A DNA stretch of 7,594 nt, taken from positions 1-7,594 of the forward strand of contig LCOP01000036.1 of NCBI GenBank assembly GCA_000996605.1. The letters are read 5' to 3'. Below the pieces are notes generated by a model. The model had not been told where the DNA came from. It was given only the letters and a program-made list of their open reading frames with translations, and did not search any database. Below are positions 1 to 5,311 of this stretch, in pieces (positions within the stretch are counted from its first letter, which is position 1; each line of letters begins with the position of its first letter). This DNA comes from Parcubacteria group bacterium GW2011_GWA1_47_8 (GTDB lineage: Bacteria > Patescibacteriota > Minisyncoccia > Phycocordibacterales > UBA1550). The position numbers were made by a program, and so were the translations under genes.

Positions 1-890
1 ACTGAAGGAAGGTTAGTATCACTTCCGCCAGTGGTATAAAAATTCAAGATGGTTCCATATACTACGCCTTGGGAGTTCTCCGCGACTGCGCGATAATAGT
101 ATGTGGTATTTTGCGCGAGAACGGAGATAAGTGCACTGAAGTTCCCTGCGCTCGACCCTTGATTGTTATGTGCGGTACTATTACCGAGGTTTTGCGAAGT
201 GCCCCATTCGAACCAGCGCGTCGTGTCATTCGTATTGTTGGGGTTCGCGTATCCATTCAAAACAGCCGAGGAAGCGGTGACAGAAGTCGGACTTAGCGTC
301 GTAACAGACGGTGCATTGACGTTTTGGCTTGCGAAAGCAACGCGATAGTATACAATGACCGACCCTTGCGTCGACCACCCCGGACCGATATCGCCGAGCC
401 GCAAACCATTTGTGCTAAAAAGCTCACTTCCCGACTGTCCGAATAAGAGCGGGGTAGATCCACCGACGCTTTGATTGGCGCGCCACAACACCCCGCCAGA
501 AACAAAAGCAAGTGATTGAGGAGAAGTTAAAGTGACAGTTATTGTTCCACTTGATGTTGGTGCATTGTCGGCCATTACGGATGCCGTAAAAGAATGACTT
601 GTGCCGCTTCCTGTATTCTGCGGCGTCAAACGCACACGCACATTAGTAGCCGTTTCCGAGCTTGTATTGTGATAATAGATAGAAAAAGAGATTGCATCAC
701 CTGGATTTGCAGATACCGAAGTCTTCCAGCATGTGGTGCAACTAATTCCGCTTGCCGTCGTGTTCATCACCTCGAACATGGGAATATCCTCCACCCCAGT
801 GTTAAGCGCCGCGGCGTACGAGAATACAGGCACAACCAAAAAAGTGATTGCCATAAGAACCCCGCCCAATTTTTGTAGTATATTTTTCAT
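1..890 (-). CDS. Secreted protein with DUF11-like region and FN3-like module, partial (3' end beyond window)
   Basis: An open frame runs from the ATG at 890 to the left edge without a stop, giving 296 complete codons; the C-terminus lies outside the window. Residues 1-27 form a signal peptide: K2, a hydrophobic stretch and a likely cleavage site near SYA-A. Residues about 55-187 resemble the DUF11-type extracellular beta-sandwich seen in surface proteins, with a VSANPGDAISFSIYYHN core. Residues about 195-287 are a fibronectin-III-like module with TRWFEWGTSQNLG and NTTYYYRAVAENSQG. The same module occurs in the protein at 1956-2762. A CTTC pair sits at 51-54. A downstream Met13 would destroy the signal peptide, so Met1 is preferred. 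The Shine-Dalgarno is weak (GGA 10 bases upstream). The protein is probably exported and surface-associated. The precise function is unknown, and so is whether it ends in a membrane anchor. Confidence 0.85.
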   Translation of the reverse strand, partial: MKNILQKLGGVLMAITFLVVPVFSYAAALNTGVEDIPMFEVMNTTASGISCTTCWKTSVSANPGDAISFSIYYHNTSSETATNVRVRLTPQNTGSGTSHSFTASVMADNAPTSSGTITVTLTSPQSLAFVSGGVLWRANQSVGGSTPLLFGQSGSELFSTNGLRLGDIGPGWSTQGSVIVYYRVAFASQNVNAPSVTTLSPTSVTASSAVLNGYANPNNTNDTTRWFEWGTSQNLGNSTAHNNQGSSAGNFSALISVLAQNTTYYYRAVAENSQGVVYGTILNFYTTGGSDTNLPS

Positions 891-915
891 AGTTTTTATT
901 TCCATAGTTATAACG

Positions 916-945
916 ACCATAATGCATCTTTAAATCCTCGATCAA
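916..945 (-). promoter_or_regulatory. Weak candidate promoter for the secreted protein at 890
   Basis: Read on the minus strand, TTGATC (-35, 940-945) and TATGGT (-10, 916-921) are separated by 18 bases. Each matches the sigma70 consensus at four of six positions. Transcription would begin about 20 bases before the ATG. This is the poorest of the promoters proposed here, and the gene could instead use an unrecognised site. Confidence 0.3.
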
Positions 946-960
946 ACCAATCAAAGACTT

Positions 961-1007
961 AAAAATACGGACATGGCGCGCAAAAAAATGATCTACCCAC
1001 CATGTCC
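961..1007 (-). terminator. Possible intrinsic terminator of the coiled-coil gene
   Basis: An 8-bp perfect inverted repeat, GGACATGG (969-976) and CCATGTCC (1000-1007), encloses a 23-base loop. On the minus strand it is followed by GTATTTTT. It lies just after the TAG of the gene ending at 1029, the right place for its terminator. The long loop and modest GC content make it weaker than the other terminators in this window. Confidence 0.4.
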
Positions 1008-1028
1008 AAAACTAAAAATTATAAAGTA

Positions 1029-1805
1029 CTATTGCGCCGGAAATGGCAGGGGTCTTACGCGACCACCTTGTGCCGCAGGAGGGGCTGCGGCGGCGGCAGA
1101 CCCGGGACGGGCGGCTCCTCCTACAATCGCTCCAGCGCCGAGTACTCCGACCCATCTTCCTGTTTCCCCCGCCACCTCTTCGCCAGCCCAGCCTGCGCCA
1201 ATTCCGTTTGATGCGAGGATCGGAACACCCTTTGGGCAATGAACCGTCGTAGTGGGAGCCGATGACGACGCTACCTCTGCCTGTGCCTCTGCCTGTGCCA
1301 CCTGCCCCTTTGGTGCCACCGGTGCCGCCTCCAGACAATATGGATTTCCCCTTGAATCAAAAGCTGGCGTGCAATCCTTCGGCCATGTGTTTGATGGTGG
1401 GATCACCTGCGCCTGATTTTTTGTTTCATCAATAGGCGGTGGTGGTGCCGTCTTCGTTACCGGCTTCTCCATTTTTTTCTGCGCCAGCAACTTATTTTTG
1501 TTACCCTCAGCCGCCAACAAGGCCTTCCTTGCATCTGCTTCGGCCTTTCTGGCCTTGACTTCCGCATCTCTTGCCTTCTTTGCCGCCAATCTTTCCATAC
1601 TGACTTGCCCTTCGGCAGTCTTTTTTTCTTTTGCCTTCTGTTTTACTTCTTCTTTTGCGGTGTCTGCTTCCTTACGAAACTCATCTCTCTCCTTTTGGAG
1701 AGTTATTACGTAACTCCACATCACCGCTACAAGAACAAGCAGTACAAAAATAGCAGACCTTTTCCACCAAGGTCTTTCCTTGGTCTCAACTGTTTTGTTG
1801 GGCAT
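1029..1805 (-). CDS. Membrane-anchored coiled-coil protein of unknown function
   Basis: The predicted protein has 258 residues and four zones. Residues 1-15 form a short basic N-terminus (RPWWKR). Residues 17-35 are a single membrane segment. Residues about 37-112 are a highly charged Lys/Glu/Ala-rich helix that should form a coiled coil, TolA-like in composition. Residues about 113-258 are a Pro/Ala/Gly-rich tail with cysteines at 145, 157 and 190 and a glycine-zipper-like stretch near 201-235. The likely topology is N-in with the coiled coil outside. The start is supported by AAAGGAG nine bases upstream (1815-1821) and by a strong promoter. It stands alone between two terminators. No enzymatic motif is seen. 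It might be an envelope-spanning or scaffold protein, but that is only inferred from architecture. Confidence 0.8.
   Translation of the reverse strand: MPNKTVETKERPWWKRSAIFVLLVLVAVMWSYVITLQKERDEFRKEADTAKEEVKQKAKEKKTAEGQVSMERLAAKKARDAEVKARKAEADARKALLAAEGNKNKLLAQKKMEKPVTKTAPPPPIDETKNQAQVIPPSNTWPKDCTPAFDSRGNPYCLEAAPVAPKGQVAQAEAQAEVASSSAPTTTVHCPKGVPILASNGIGAGWAGEEVAGETGRWVGVLGAGAIVGGAARPGSAAAAAPPAAQGGRVRPLPFPAQ
1274..1297. repeat. Perfect 12-base tandem duplication inside the coiled-coil gene
   Basis: CCTCTGCCTGTG occurs twice in immediate succession (1274-1285 and 1286-1297). On the coding strand it encodes the repeating Ala/Gln/Glu stretch AQAEAQAE of the linker at about residues 170-177. It is in frame and probably reflects slippage in a low-complexity linker. 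Confidence 0.8.
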
Positions 1806-1814
1806 ACACTCTCT

Positions 1815-1821
1815 CTCCTTT
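1815..1821 (-). promoter_or_regulatory. Shine-Dalgarno of the coiled-coil gene
   Basis: AAAGGAG on the minus strand lies nine bases before the ATG at 1805. It fixes that start, and it contrasts with the neighbouring FN3-like gene, which has none. Confidence 0.75.
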
Positions 1822-1877
1822 GTTGGTTGTCAAATAGGCACGATGGTGCATTGTGCCCCAATAATTCATCTTTTTTA

Positions 1878-1905
1878 ATTATATCATGCAACAGAAAAAA
1901 GTCAA
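1878..1905 (-). promoter_or_regulatory. Promoter of the coiled-coil gene, overlapping a terminator
   Basis: On the minus strand, TTGACT (1900-1905) and a perfect TATAAT (1878-1883) are 16 bases apart, and TGA immediately before the hexamer makes an extended -10. Transcription should start near 1871, giving a leader of about 65 bases. That leader contains a small hairpin (GGCAC at 1837-1841 with GTGCC at 1853-1857) and a good Shine-Dalgarno. The -35 hexamer lies within the stem of the terminator at 1895-1926. Confidence 0.75.
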
Positions 1906-1926
1906 TGCTTTCGCATTGACTTTTTT
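1895..1926. terminator. Bidirectional-type intrinsic terminator after the FN3-like gene
   Basis: GTCAATGC (1901-1908) and GCATTGAC (1913-1920) form a perfect 8-bp stem with a TTTC loop. The stem is flanked by six A (1895-1900) and six T (1921-1926), so it has a T tract on either strand. It lies 30 bases beyond the TAA of the gene at 1956 and would end that transcript. Confidence 0.85.
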
Positions 1927-1955
1927 ACGGGGTATTTCCCCTTCAAAAAACACTT

Positions 1956-2762
1956 TTATCTGTTGTTTTTTAGTCTGTTTTCGTCCTCATCAATATCCCC
2001 ATCTTCGATTACCACTTGTTCCTCTTTACGCGCCGAGGTTTTTTCAAAAATAACGCGTCCGATGAGTATCATCGCGAGAACTGCAACAAAAAGCGCAATC
2101 CATCCCACGAGCGTATTCGGGAAAAAACTGTCTCCCGCACCAAAAACAAGCGCGCTCACGCCGAGGTTTGGAGCCCCGCCACTCGTCGAAAACCCAAAGG
2201 TGTTCGAAGGCGCGGTAACGCACGGATTTCCTGTTGTTGCAACTGCGGTCTTTGACGCTTGTGAGGTTTTCGCCGCGGAAGTGCTTTTAGCTGGAGTCAC
2301 ACTCGAGATAGCATTTGCTCCTTGCGTAGGGTACACGACGGGCGCGATAGTAGGCGCAGGATAGACGGGAATATAATTCTGCGGCGCCCCTTTGGTAGTG
2401 AACGAAAGGATTTGCGACCCGACTCGCTGTCCGCCTTCGGTGCTTACCGCCTGAAAGTAATAGATTGTTCCCGGACGCAAATTATTGATATCACCCGAAA
2501 AAGAACCTTGCTTCCAAATGGTGGTGAATCCAGCACGCTGTCCGAGATTGGGAGTTTCTCCCCACTCGAACCATACCATCCGCGAGTCATCTGCTTGCTC
2601 GAGACGACCGACAAGGATTGCGCTTGTTTCGGTGATACGGGTGACCGTAGGATACGCGAGTATCGTCATCGCCAAAGAAACCGTAGGAATGGCTGACACC
2701 GCAAGCACAAAAAACCCAAGGGAAACCGACACCAAACGACGTGAAATAATGATTTTTTTCAT
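1956..2762 (-). CDS. Secreted, C-terminally membrane-anchored FN3-like protein
   Basis: The predicted protein has 268 residues. Residues 1-31 form a signal peptide (KK at 2-3, RR at 8-9, hydrophobic core, cleavage near VSLA). Residues about 37-124 form a fibronectin-III-like module with SRMVWFEWGETPNLG and GTIYYFQAVSTEGG. It is the same type of module as in the protein at 1-890. Residues about 125-182 are a flexible Pro/Ala/Ser/Thr-rich linker. Residues 217-236 form a membrane segment, followed by a short acidic cytoplasmic tail (EDGDIDEDEN). The protein should therefore sit on the outer face of the membrane, held by its C-terminus. The start has no Shine-Dalgarno. A consensus promoter places the transcript start within a few bases of the ATG, suggesting leaderless translation. 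Its ligand or partner is unknown. Confidence 0.85.
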   Translation of the reverse strand: MKKIIISRRLVSVSLGFFVLAVSAIPTVSLAMTILAYPTVTRITETSAILVGRLEQADDSRMVWFEWGETPNLGQRAGFTTIWKQGSFSGDINNLRPGTIYYFQAVSTEGGQRVGSQILSFTTKGAPQNYIPVYPAPTIAPVVYPTQGANAISSVTPAKSTSAAKTSQASKTAVATTGNPCVTAPSNTFGFSTSGGAPNLGVSALVFGAGDSFFPNTLVGWIALFVAVLAMILIGRVIFEKTSARKEEQVVIEDGDIDEDENRLKNNR

Positions 2763-2770
2763 AAGTTTAA

Positions 2771-2799
2771 ATGATACTACAGTTTAATAAAAATGTCAA
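2771..2799 (-). promoter_or_regulatory. Consensus promoter producing a near-leaderless transcript
   Basis: On the minus strand, a perfect TTGACA (2794-2799) and TATCAT (2771-2776) are exactly 17 bases apart. The expected start of transcription is 2762-2765 and the ATG begins at 2762, so the mRNA would have a leader of zero to three bases. No Shine-Dalgarno precedes the ATG. Confidence 0.8.
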
Positions 2800-2804
2800 T
2801 AGGG

Positions 2805-2837
2805 AAAAGAAAAGCGGCGAGCTCAAAAGCTCGCCGC
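2805..2837 (-). terminator. Intrinsic terminator of the lipoprotein gene
   Basis: GCGGCGAGCT (2814-2823) and AGCTCGCCGC (2828-2837) form a perfect 10-bp GC-rich stem with a 4-base loop. On the minus strand TTTTCTTTT follows. It lies 22 bases after the TAA at 2860 and only a few bases ahead of the next gene's -35 box. Confidence 0.9.
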
Positions 2838-2859
2838 ATGAAACTACATATTTATCGTT

Positions 2860-3216
2860 TTATTGTCCTGTGGGAACCGGACACCTCACGGGTGCACCAG
2901 GATAATGACCAAATAAAACATCCTGTTCGTATCTACTGTACCTACTTAGGTACTGGTGATTGTAATTATATCCGTATCCACTATGCCCATCGTAGGCATA
3001 GCAAACGCTCGATTGCGGATTCTGATAGCAGTAATCCACAATCGCCTGGGCGCAGTCCTGCGCCGCTTTTCGGTCGGCCATCCCTAAAAGGGTGGCCGCG
3101 TTGTTTCCTTTTGTTGCCGGCGGACAATTCGCCACACAGCGATATCTTGACCCCGTGGCACATCCTGCCACAAGAAAAAGAATGGTGAACAAAAACATAA
3201 ACATAAAATTTTTCAT
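2860..3216 (-). CDS. Small Cys- and Tyr-rich lipoprotein
   Basis: The protein has 118 residues if it starts at the ATG at 3216. A longer frame opens at 3255, but AAGGAGG lies six bases before 3216 and only this start gives a clean signal sequence. Residues 1-18 are a lipoprotein signal with the lipobox VAGC, so Cys19 should be lipidated and the protein anchored on the outer side of the membrane. The mature part contains six further cysteines (27, 31, 55, 63, 72, 112), enough for three disulfides. A Tyr/Gly/His-rich stretch follows (about 73-105). I do not recognise the family. It has its own strong promoter and terminator and is divergent from the PilB-like gene. Confidence 0.85.
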   Translation of the reverse strand: MKNFMFMFLFTILFLVAGCATGSRYRCVANCPPATKGNNAATLLGMADRKAAQDCAQAIVDYCYQNPQSSVCYAYDGHSGYGYNYNHQYLSRYSRYEQDVLFGHYPGAPVRCPVPTGQ

Positions 3217-3222
3217 TGCACA

Positions 3223-3229
3223 CCTCCTT
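3223..3229 (-). promoter_or_regulatory. Shine-Dalgarno that sets the lipoprotein start
   Basis: AAGGAGG on the minus strand is six bases from the ATG at 3216. It selects this start over the upstream in-frame ATG at 3255, which has no such site and would add 13 residues before the signal peptide. Confidence 0.85.
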
Positions 3230-3287
3230 CTAAACCAAGCCCTTGTAAGGTTCACGAATCATAAACCACTAAATACATCTAAATAAA

Positions 3288-3315
3288 ATTATAACAAACT
3301 AATATATTTTGTCAA
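3288..3315 (-). promoter_or_regulatory. Promoter of the lipoprotein gene
   Basis: On the minus strand, perfect TTGACA (3310-3315) and perfect TATAAT (3288-3293) have a 16-base spacer, with TGT before the -10 hexamer making an extended -10. Transcription should start near 3281, leaving a leader of about 65 bases. This is the strongest promoter in the window and suggests high expression. Confidence 0.85.
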
Positions 3316-3316
3316 G

Positions 3317-3345
3317 TGGCAATCTACGCCCAAAACGCTTACAAT
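3317..3345 (+). promoter_or_regulatory. Candidate promoter of the PilB-like gene
   Basis: TACAAT (3340-3345) is a good -10. The -35 17 bases upstream, TGGCAA (3317-3322), is poor. The predicted start, around 3352, is about seven bases from the ATG at 3359, so this transcript too would be almost leaderless. The -35 lies one base from the -35 of the divergent lipoprotein promoter. Confidence 0.5.
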
Positions 3346-3358
3346 AATAGGCATAATT

Positions 3359-5032
3359 ATGCTTCAGTTTAACGACACGGATAAAGACGACCAGTTTGCG
3401 GAGCTTCGCAAAAAAGAAGAGGAGGATTTTCTCCAGATCATGTCGAATAAATACGGCATCCCGTATATTGACTTGAACGCTATGCCAATCGATGTCGCCG
3501 CACTCGGGCTCGTCAAAGAATCCGACGCGCGCGCGGCACTCATCGGAGCGTTTGACCTTGCGGGGAAAAAGGTAAAGCTTGCAGTATTCTCCCCCATCCA
3601 AGAAGACACGAAGAAAATTATTGAGGAAATCACTGAACGAGGATACGTCCCCGAGCTCTACCTCGCCTCGCACGCAAGTCTTGAAAAAGTCTGGGCGCGC
3701 TATGAAGAAATCTCCGGTGCCACCAAAAGCGAAGCGGGTGTCCTCGATATCGGAAGCGAGAGCATGGACAACCTTGTCGGGCGTTTTAAAATCCTTGCGG
3801 ATGTTGAAAAGGAACTCGAGAGCACGGTGACCGCAAAAGACGCGCGCTATATTTCAAAGATCTTCACCGTCGTTCTCGCGGGCGCGATTGGCATCCGTGC
3901 GTCCGACATTCATATCGAACCCGCCGAGGACATAGTGCATATTCGCTACCGCATCGACGGCGTGCTTCATGCAGTAGGAACGCTCCCCCAAAACATTTAT
4001 CGTATGTTCAGCTCACGCTTGAAACTCCTTGCCGGCATGAAGCTTAACGTGGGAAGTGAGAGCCAGGATGGACGCTTCAGCATCAAGATTGCTGACATGG
4101 AAATAGAAATTCGCGTTTCAGTAATTCCCGGCGCGTACGGCGAAGGCGTGGTGATGCGTATCTTAAACCCCCAGTCCCTCAATGTGACCCTCGAGGACCT
4201 CGGCATGAGTCCCCGCCTCCTCGCAATCATGGAGCGGGAAATAACAAAACCGCACGGCATGATACTCAATACCGGACCTACGGGATCGGGAAAGACGACG
4301 ACACTCTATTCGTTTTTGAAAAAAATCTATTCGTCCGAGATCAAGATGATGACCATCGAAGACCCTATCGAATACCATTTGAAGGGCGTGTCGCAGACGC
4401 AAGTCGAAACGGACAAAGGCTACACGTTCCTCGAAGGGCTCCGCGCGGCACTCCGTCAAGACCCTGACGTGATTATGGTGGGAGAAATCCGCGACAGCGA
4501 GACTGCAAAGATTGCCATCAATGCGGCGCTCACGGGACACATGGTGTTTTCAACCCTCCACACCAACACGGCGGCGGGAGCAATTCCCCGCCTGATTGAT
4601 ATCGGCGTCACGCCGAAAATTATCGGCTCGGCACTTACCGTCGCGCTCGCACAACGTCTCGCGCGCAAGCTTTGTGTATGCAAAAAAGAAGACGCTCCTT
4701 CGCCACGCGAAAAGAAAATCATCGACGAGGTTGCCGCACTCATCAAGGAAAAAGTAGGGACCGCGGTACAAACGGAAAAAGTATGGCGCGCCGCCCACTG
4801 CGATGTATGCAACAAAACCGGCTACAAAGGGCGTGTCGGTATTTTCGAAGCAATCCTTATGGATGCAGATATTGAAGCGCTCCTCAACGGTATTCCGAGT
4901 GAGCGTGAGATACGTCAGGTTGCAAAAAAGCAGGGTATCCTCAATATGCGCGAAGATGGGATCGAGAAAATACTCGCCGGAGCGACCTCTTTTGACGAAG
5001 TGGAACGCGTGGTAGACTTGGAGAAGGAATAG
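3359..5032 (+). CDS. pilB: Type IV pilus assembly / type II secretion ATPase, PilB/GspE family
   Basis: A complete 557-residue hexameric motor ATPase that would power pilus or pseudopilus extension at the cytoplasmic face of the membrane. Residues about 20-120 fit the N-terminal MshEN/GspE-N domain. The catalytic part holds Walker A GPTGSGKT (306-313), the Asp box TIEDPIEY (332-339), Walker B with RQDPDVIMVGEIRDSETA (366-383, Glu376) and the His box HMVFSTLHTN (394-403). The zinc site has Cys439, Cys441, Cys481 and Cys484. Its first pair is CxC rather than the usual CxxC. The presence of the N-domain and zinc site argues for PilB/GspE rather than the retraction ATPase PilT. There is no Shine-Dalgarno, and a promoter places the transcript start a few bases from the ATG. 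No pilin, PilC or PilT gene is visible nearby, so the assignment to pili rather than secretion rests on family alone. Confidence 0.93.
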   Translation: MLQFNDTDKDDQFAELRKKEEEDFLQIMSNKYGIPYIDLNAMPIDVAALGLVKESDARAALIGAFDLAGKKVKLAVFSPIQEDTKKIIEEITERGYVPELYLASHASLEKVWARYEEISGATKSEAGVLDIGSESMDNLVGRFKILADVEKELESTVTAKDARYISKIFTVVLAGAIGIRASDIHIEPAEDIVHIRYRIDGVLHAVGTLPQNIYRMFSSRLKLLAGMKLNVGSESQDGRFSIKIADMEIEIRVSVIPGAYGEGVVMRILNPQSLNVTLEDLGMSPRLLAIMEREITKPHGMILNTGPTGSGKTTTLYSFLKKIYSSEIKMMTIEDPIEYHLKGVSQTQVETDKGYTFLEGLRAALRQDPDVIMVGEIRDSETAKIAINAALTGHMVFSTLHTNTAAGAIPRLIDIGVTPKIIGSALTVALAQRLARKLCVCKKEDAPSPREKKIIDEVAALIKEKVGTAVQTEKVWRAAHCDVCNKTGYKGRVGIFEAILMDADIEALLNGIPSEREIRQVAKKQGILNMREDGIEKILAGATSFDEVERVVDLEKE

Positions 5033-5107
5033 AGCAAAGAACAACTGACCACTGACACCGCTTCACGGACAATTGACCAAAAGAAAAGGCGGTGACAAAA
5101 TAAGCAC
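5033..5107. other. Spacer after pilB with a loose hairpin, no clear terminator
   Basis: CACCGC (5056-5061) and GCGGTG (5089-5094) could form a 6-bp stem around a 27-base loop, but no T tract follows on either strand, so it is not a convincing terminator. The variants CTGACCA and CTGACAC near 5045-5058 form a short 7-base repeat. Transcription of pilB may therefore continue into the structured region that follows. Confidence 0.4.
5073..5101 (+). promoter_or_regulatory. Weak candidate promoter ahead of the structured RNA
   Basis: TTGACC (5073-5078) and CAAAAT (5096-5101) are 17 bases apart. The -35 is good and the -10 matches at four of six positions. The predicted start, near 5108, falls just before the terminal helix of the proposed RNA. 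The RNA could equally be cut from pilB read-through. Confidence 0.3.
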
Positions 5108-5290
5108 AAAAAAATCCGATACATAAACCCCATGTAATTCTCGGAACACGAGGAGCCGAGTTAGGAAGCAGTCTGAGGATAACCGTAGCGCTCTTCACAC
5201 AAGGTGAAGTACCGCGGTGTCCTCGTCTACGACCATGTGAACCCCGAAGGGCCCAATTGCAAGAGGCTTATGTACAGGATCTTTTCACCC
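5108..5290 (+). ncRNA. Candidate structured RNA of unknown class (SRP-like apical motif)
   Basis: The region folds by hand into a closed structure. The terminal helix P1 pairs ATCC (5114-5117) with GGAT (5277-5280), TACATAA (5120-5126) with TTATGTA (5268-5274), and CC (5128-5129) with GG (5265-5266). P2 pairs 5134-5145 with 5172-5183 (11 of 12, two wobbles). P3 pairs CGTAG (5184-5188) with CTACG (5227-5231) and continues through CGC/GCG (5189-5191/5214-5216). P4 pairs CTTCAC (5193-5198) with GTGAAG (5204-5209). P5 is CCC-CGAA-GGG (5242-5251). ACGAGGA in the P2 loop (5148-5154) can pair with TCCTCGT (5220-5226) as a pseudoknot. The P2 loop contains GGAAGCAG preceded by AGG and CC, as in SRP domain IV, but the loop is a hexamer and the rest does not match 4.5S RNA. 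It could also be a leader element of ruvB. No database comparison was possible. Confidence 0.45.
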
Positions 5291-5311
5291 CCCCAGCTTT
5301 TTTCTTATAAT
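5282..5311 (+). promoter_or_regulatory. Candidate promoter of ruvB
   Basis: A perfect TATAAT (5306-5311) has TTTTCA (5282-5287) 18 bases upstream. Transcription would start near 5318 and leave a leader of about 63 bases. An AGGAGAG lies at 5312-5318 but is far too distant from the ruvB ATG to act as its Shine-Dalgarno. The leader contains a small CGATG/CATCG hairpin (5331-5335/5346-5350). Confidence 0.5.

Noticed and set aside
594..878. Plus-strand 94-codon frame opposite the secreted protein
   Set aside because: It is the shadow of a clearly coding minus-strand frame with signal peptide and recognisable domains; its own product has no recognisable features.
1837..1857. Hairpin GGCAC/GTGCC in the coiled-coil gene leader as a riboswitch
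   Set aside because: It has only five pairs with an 11-base loop and no recognisable aptamer; it does not sequester the Shine-Dalgarno.
4550..5044. Minus-strand 164-codon frame opposite pilB
   Set aside because: It lies wholly opposite conserved PilB motifs and reads as a low-quality Cys/Phe-rich shadow translation.
5056..5094. CACCGC/GCGGTG inverted repeat as the pilB terminator
   Set aside because: The loop is long and no T tract follows on either strand.
5199..5226. T-box-like sequence (AAGGTGAAGTACCGCG followed by TCCTCGTC)
   Set aside because: It resembles the T-box AGGGTGGTACCGCG but has a changed TGGN bulge. I found no convincing specifier stem I, and the downstream gene is ruvB, not an aminoacyl-tRNA synthetase or amino acid gene. 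The same bases fit better in P3/P4 of the proposed RNA.
5184..5262. 5S rRNA-like words (CCGTAGCGC; GAACCCCGAAG)
   Set aside because: The words occur in an order and spacing that do not build 5S helices I-V, and no other rRNA is nearby.
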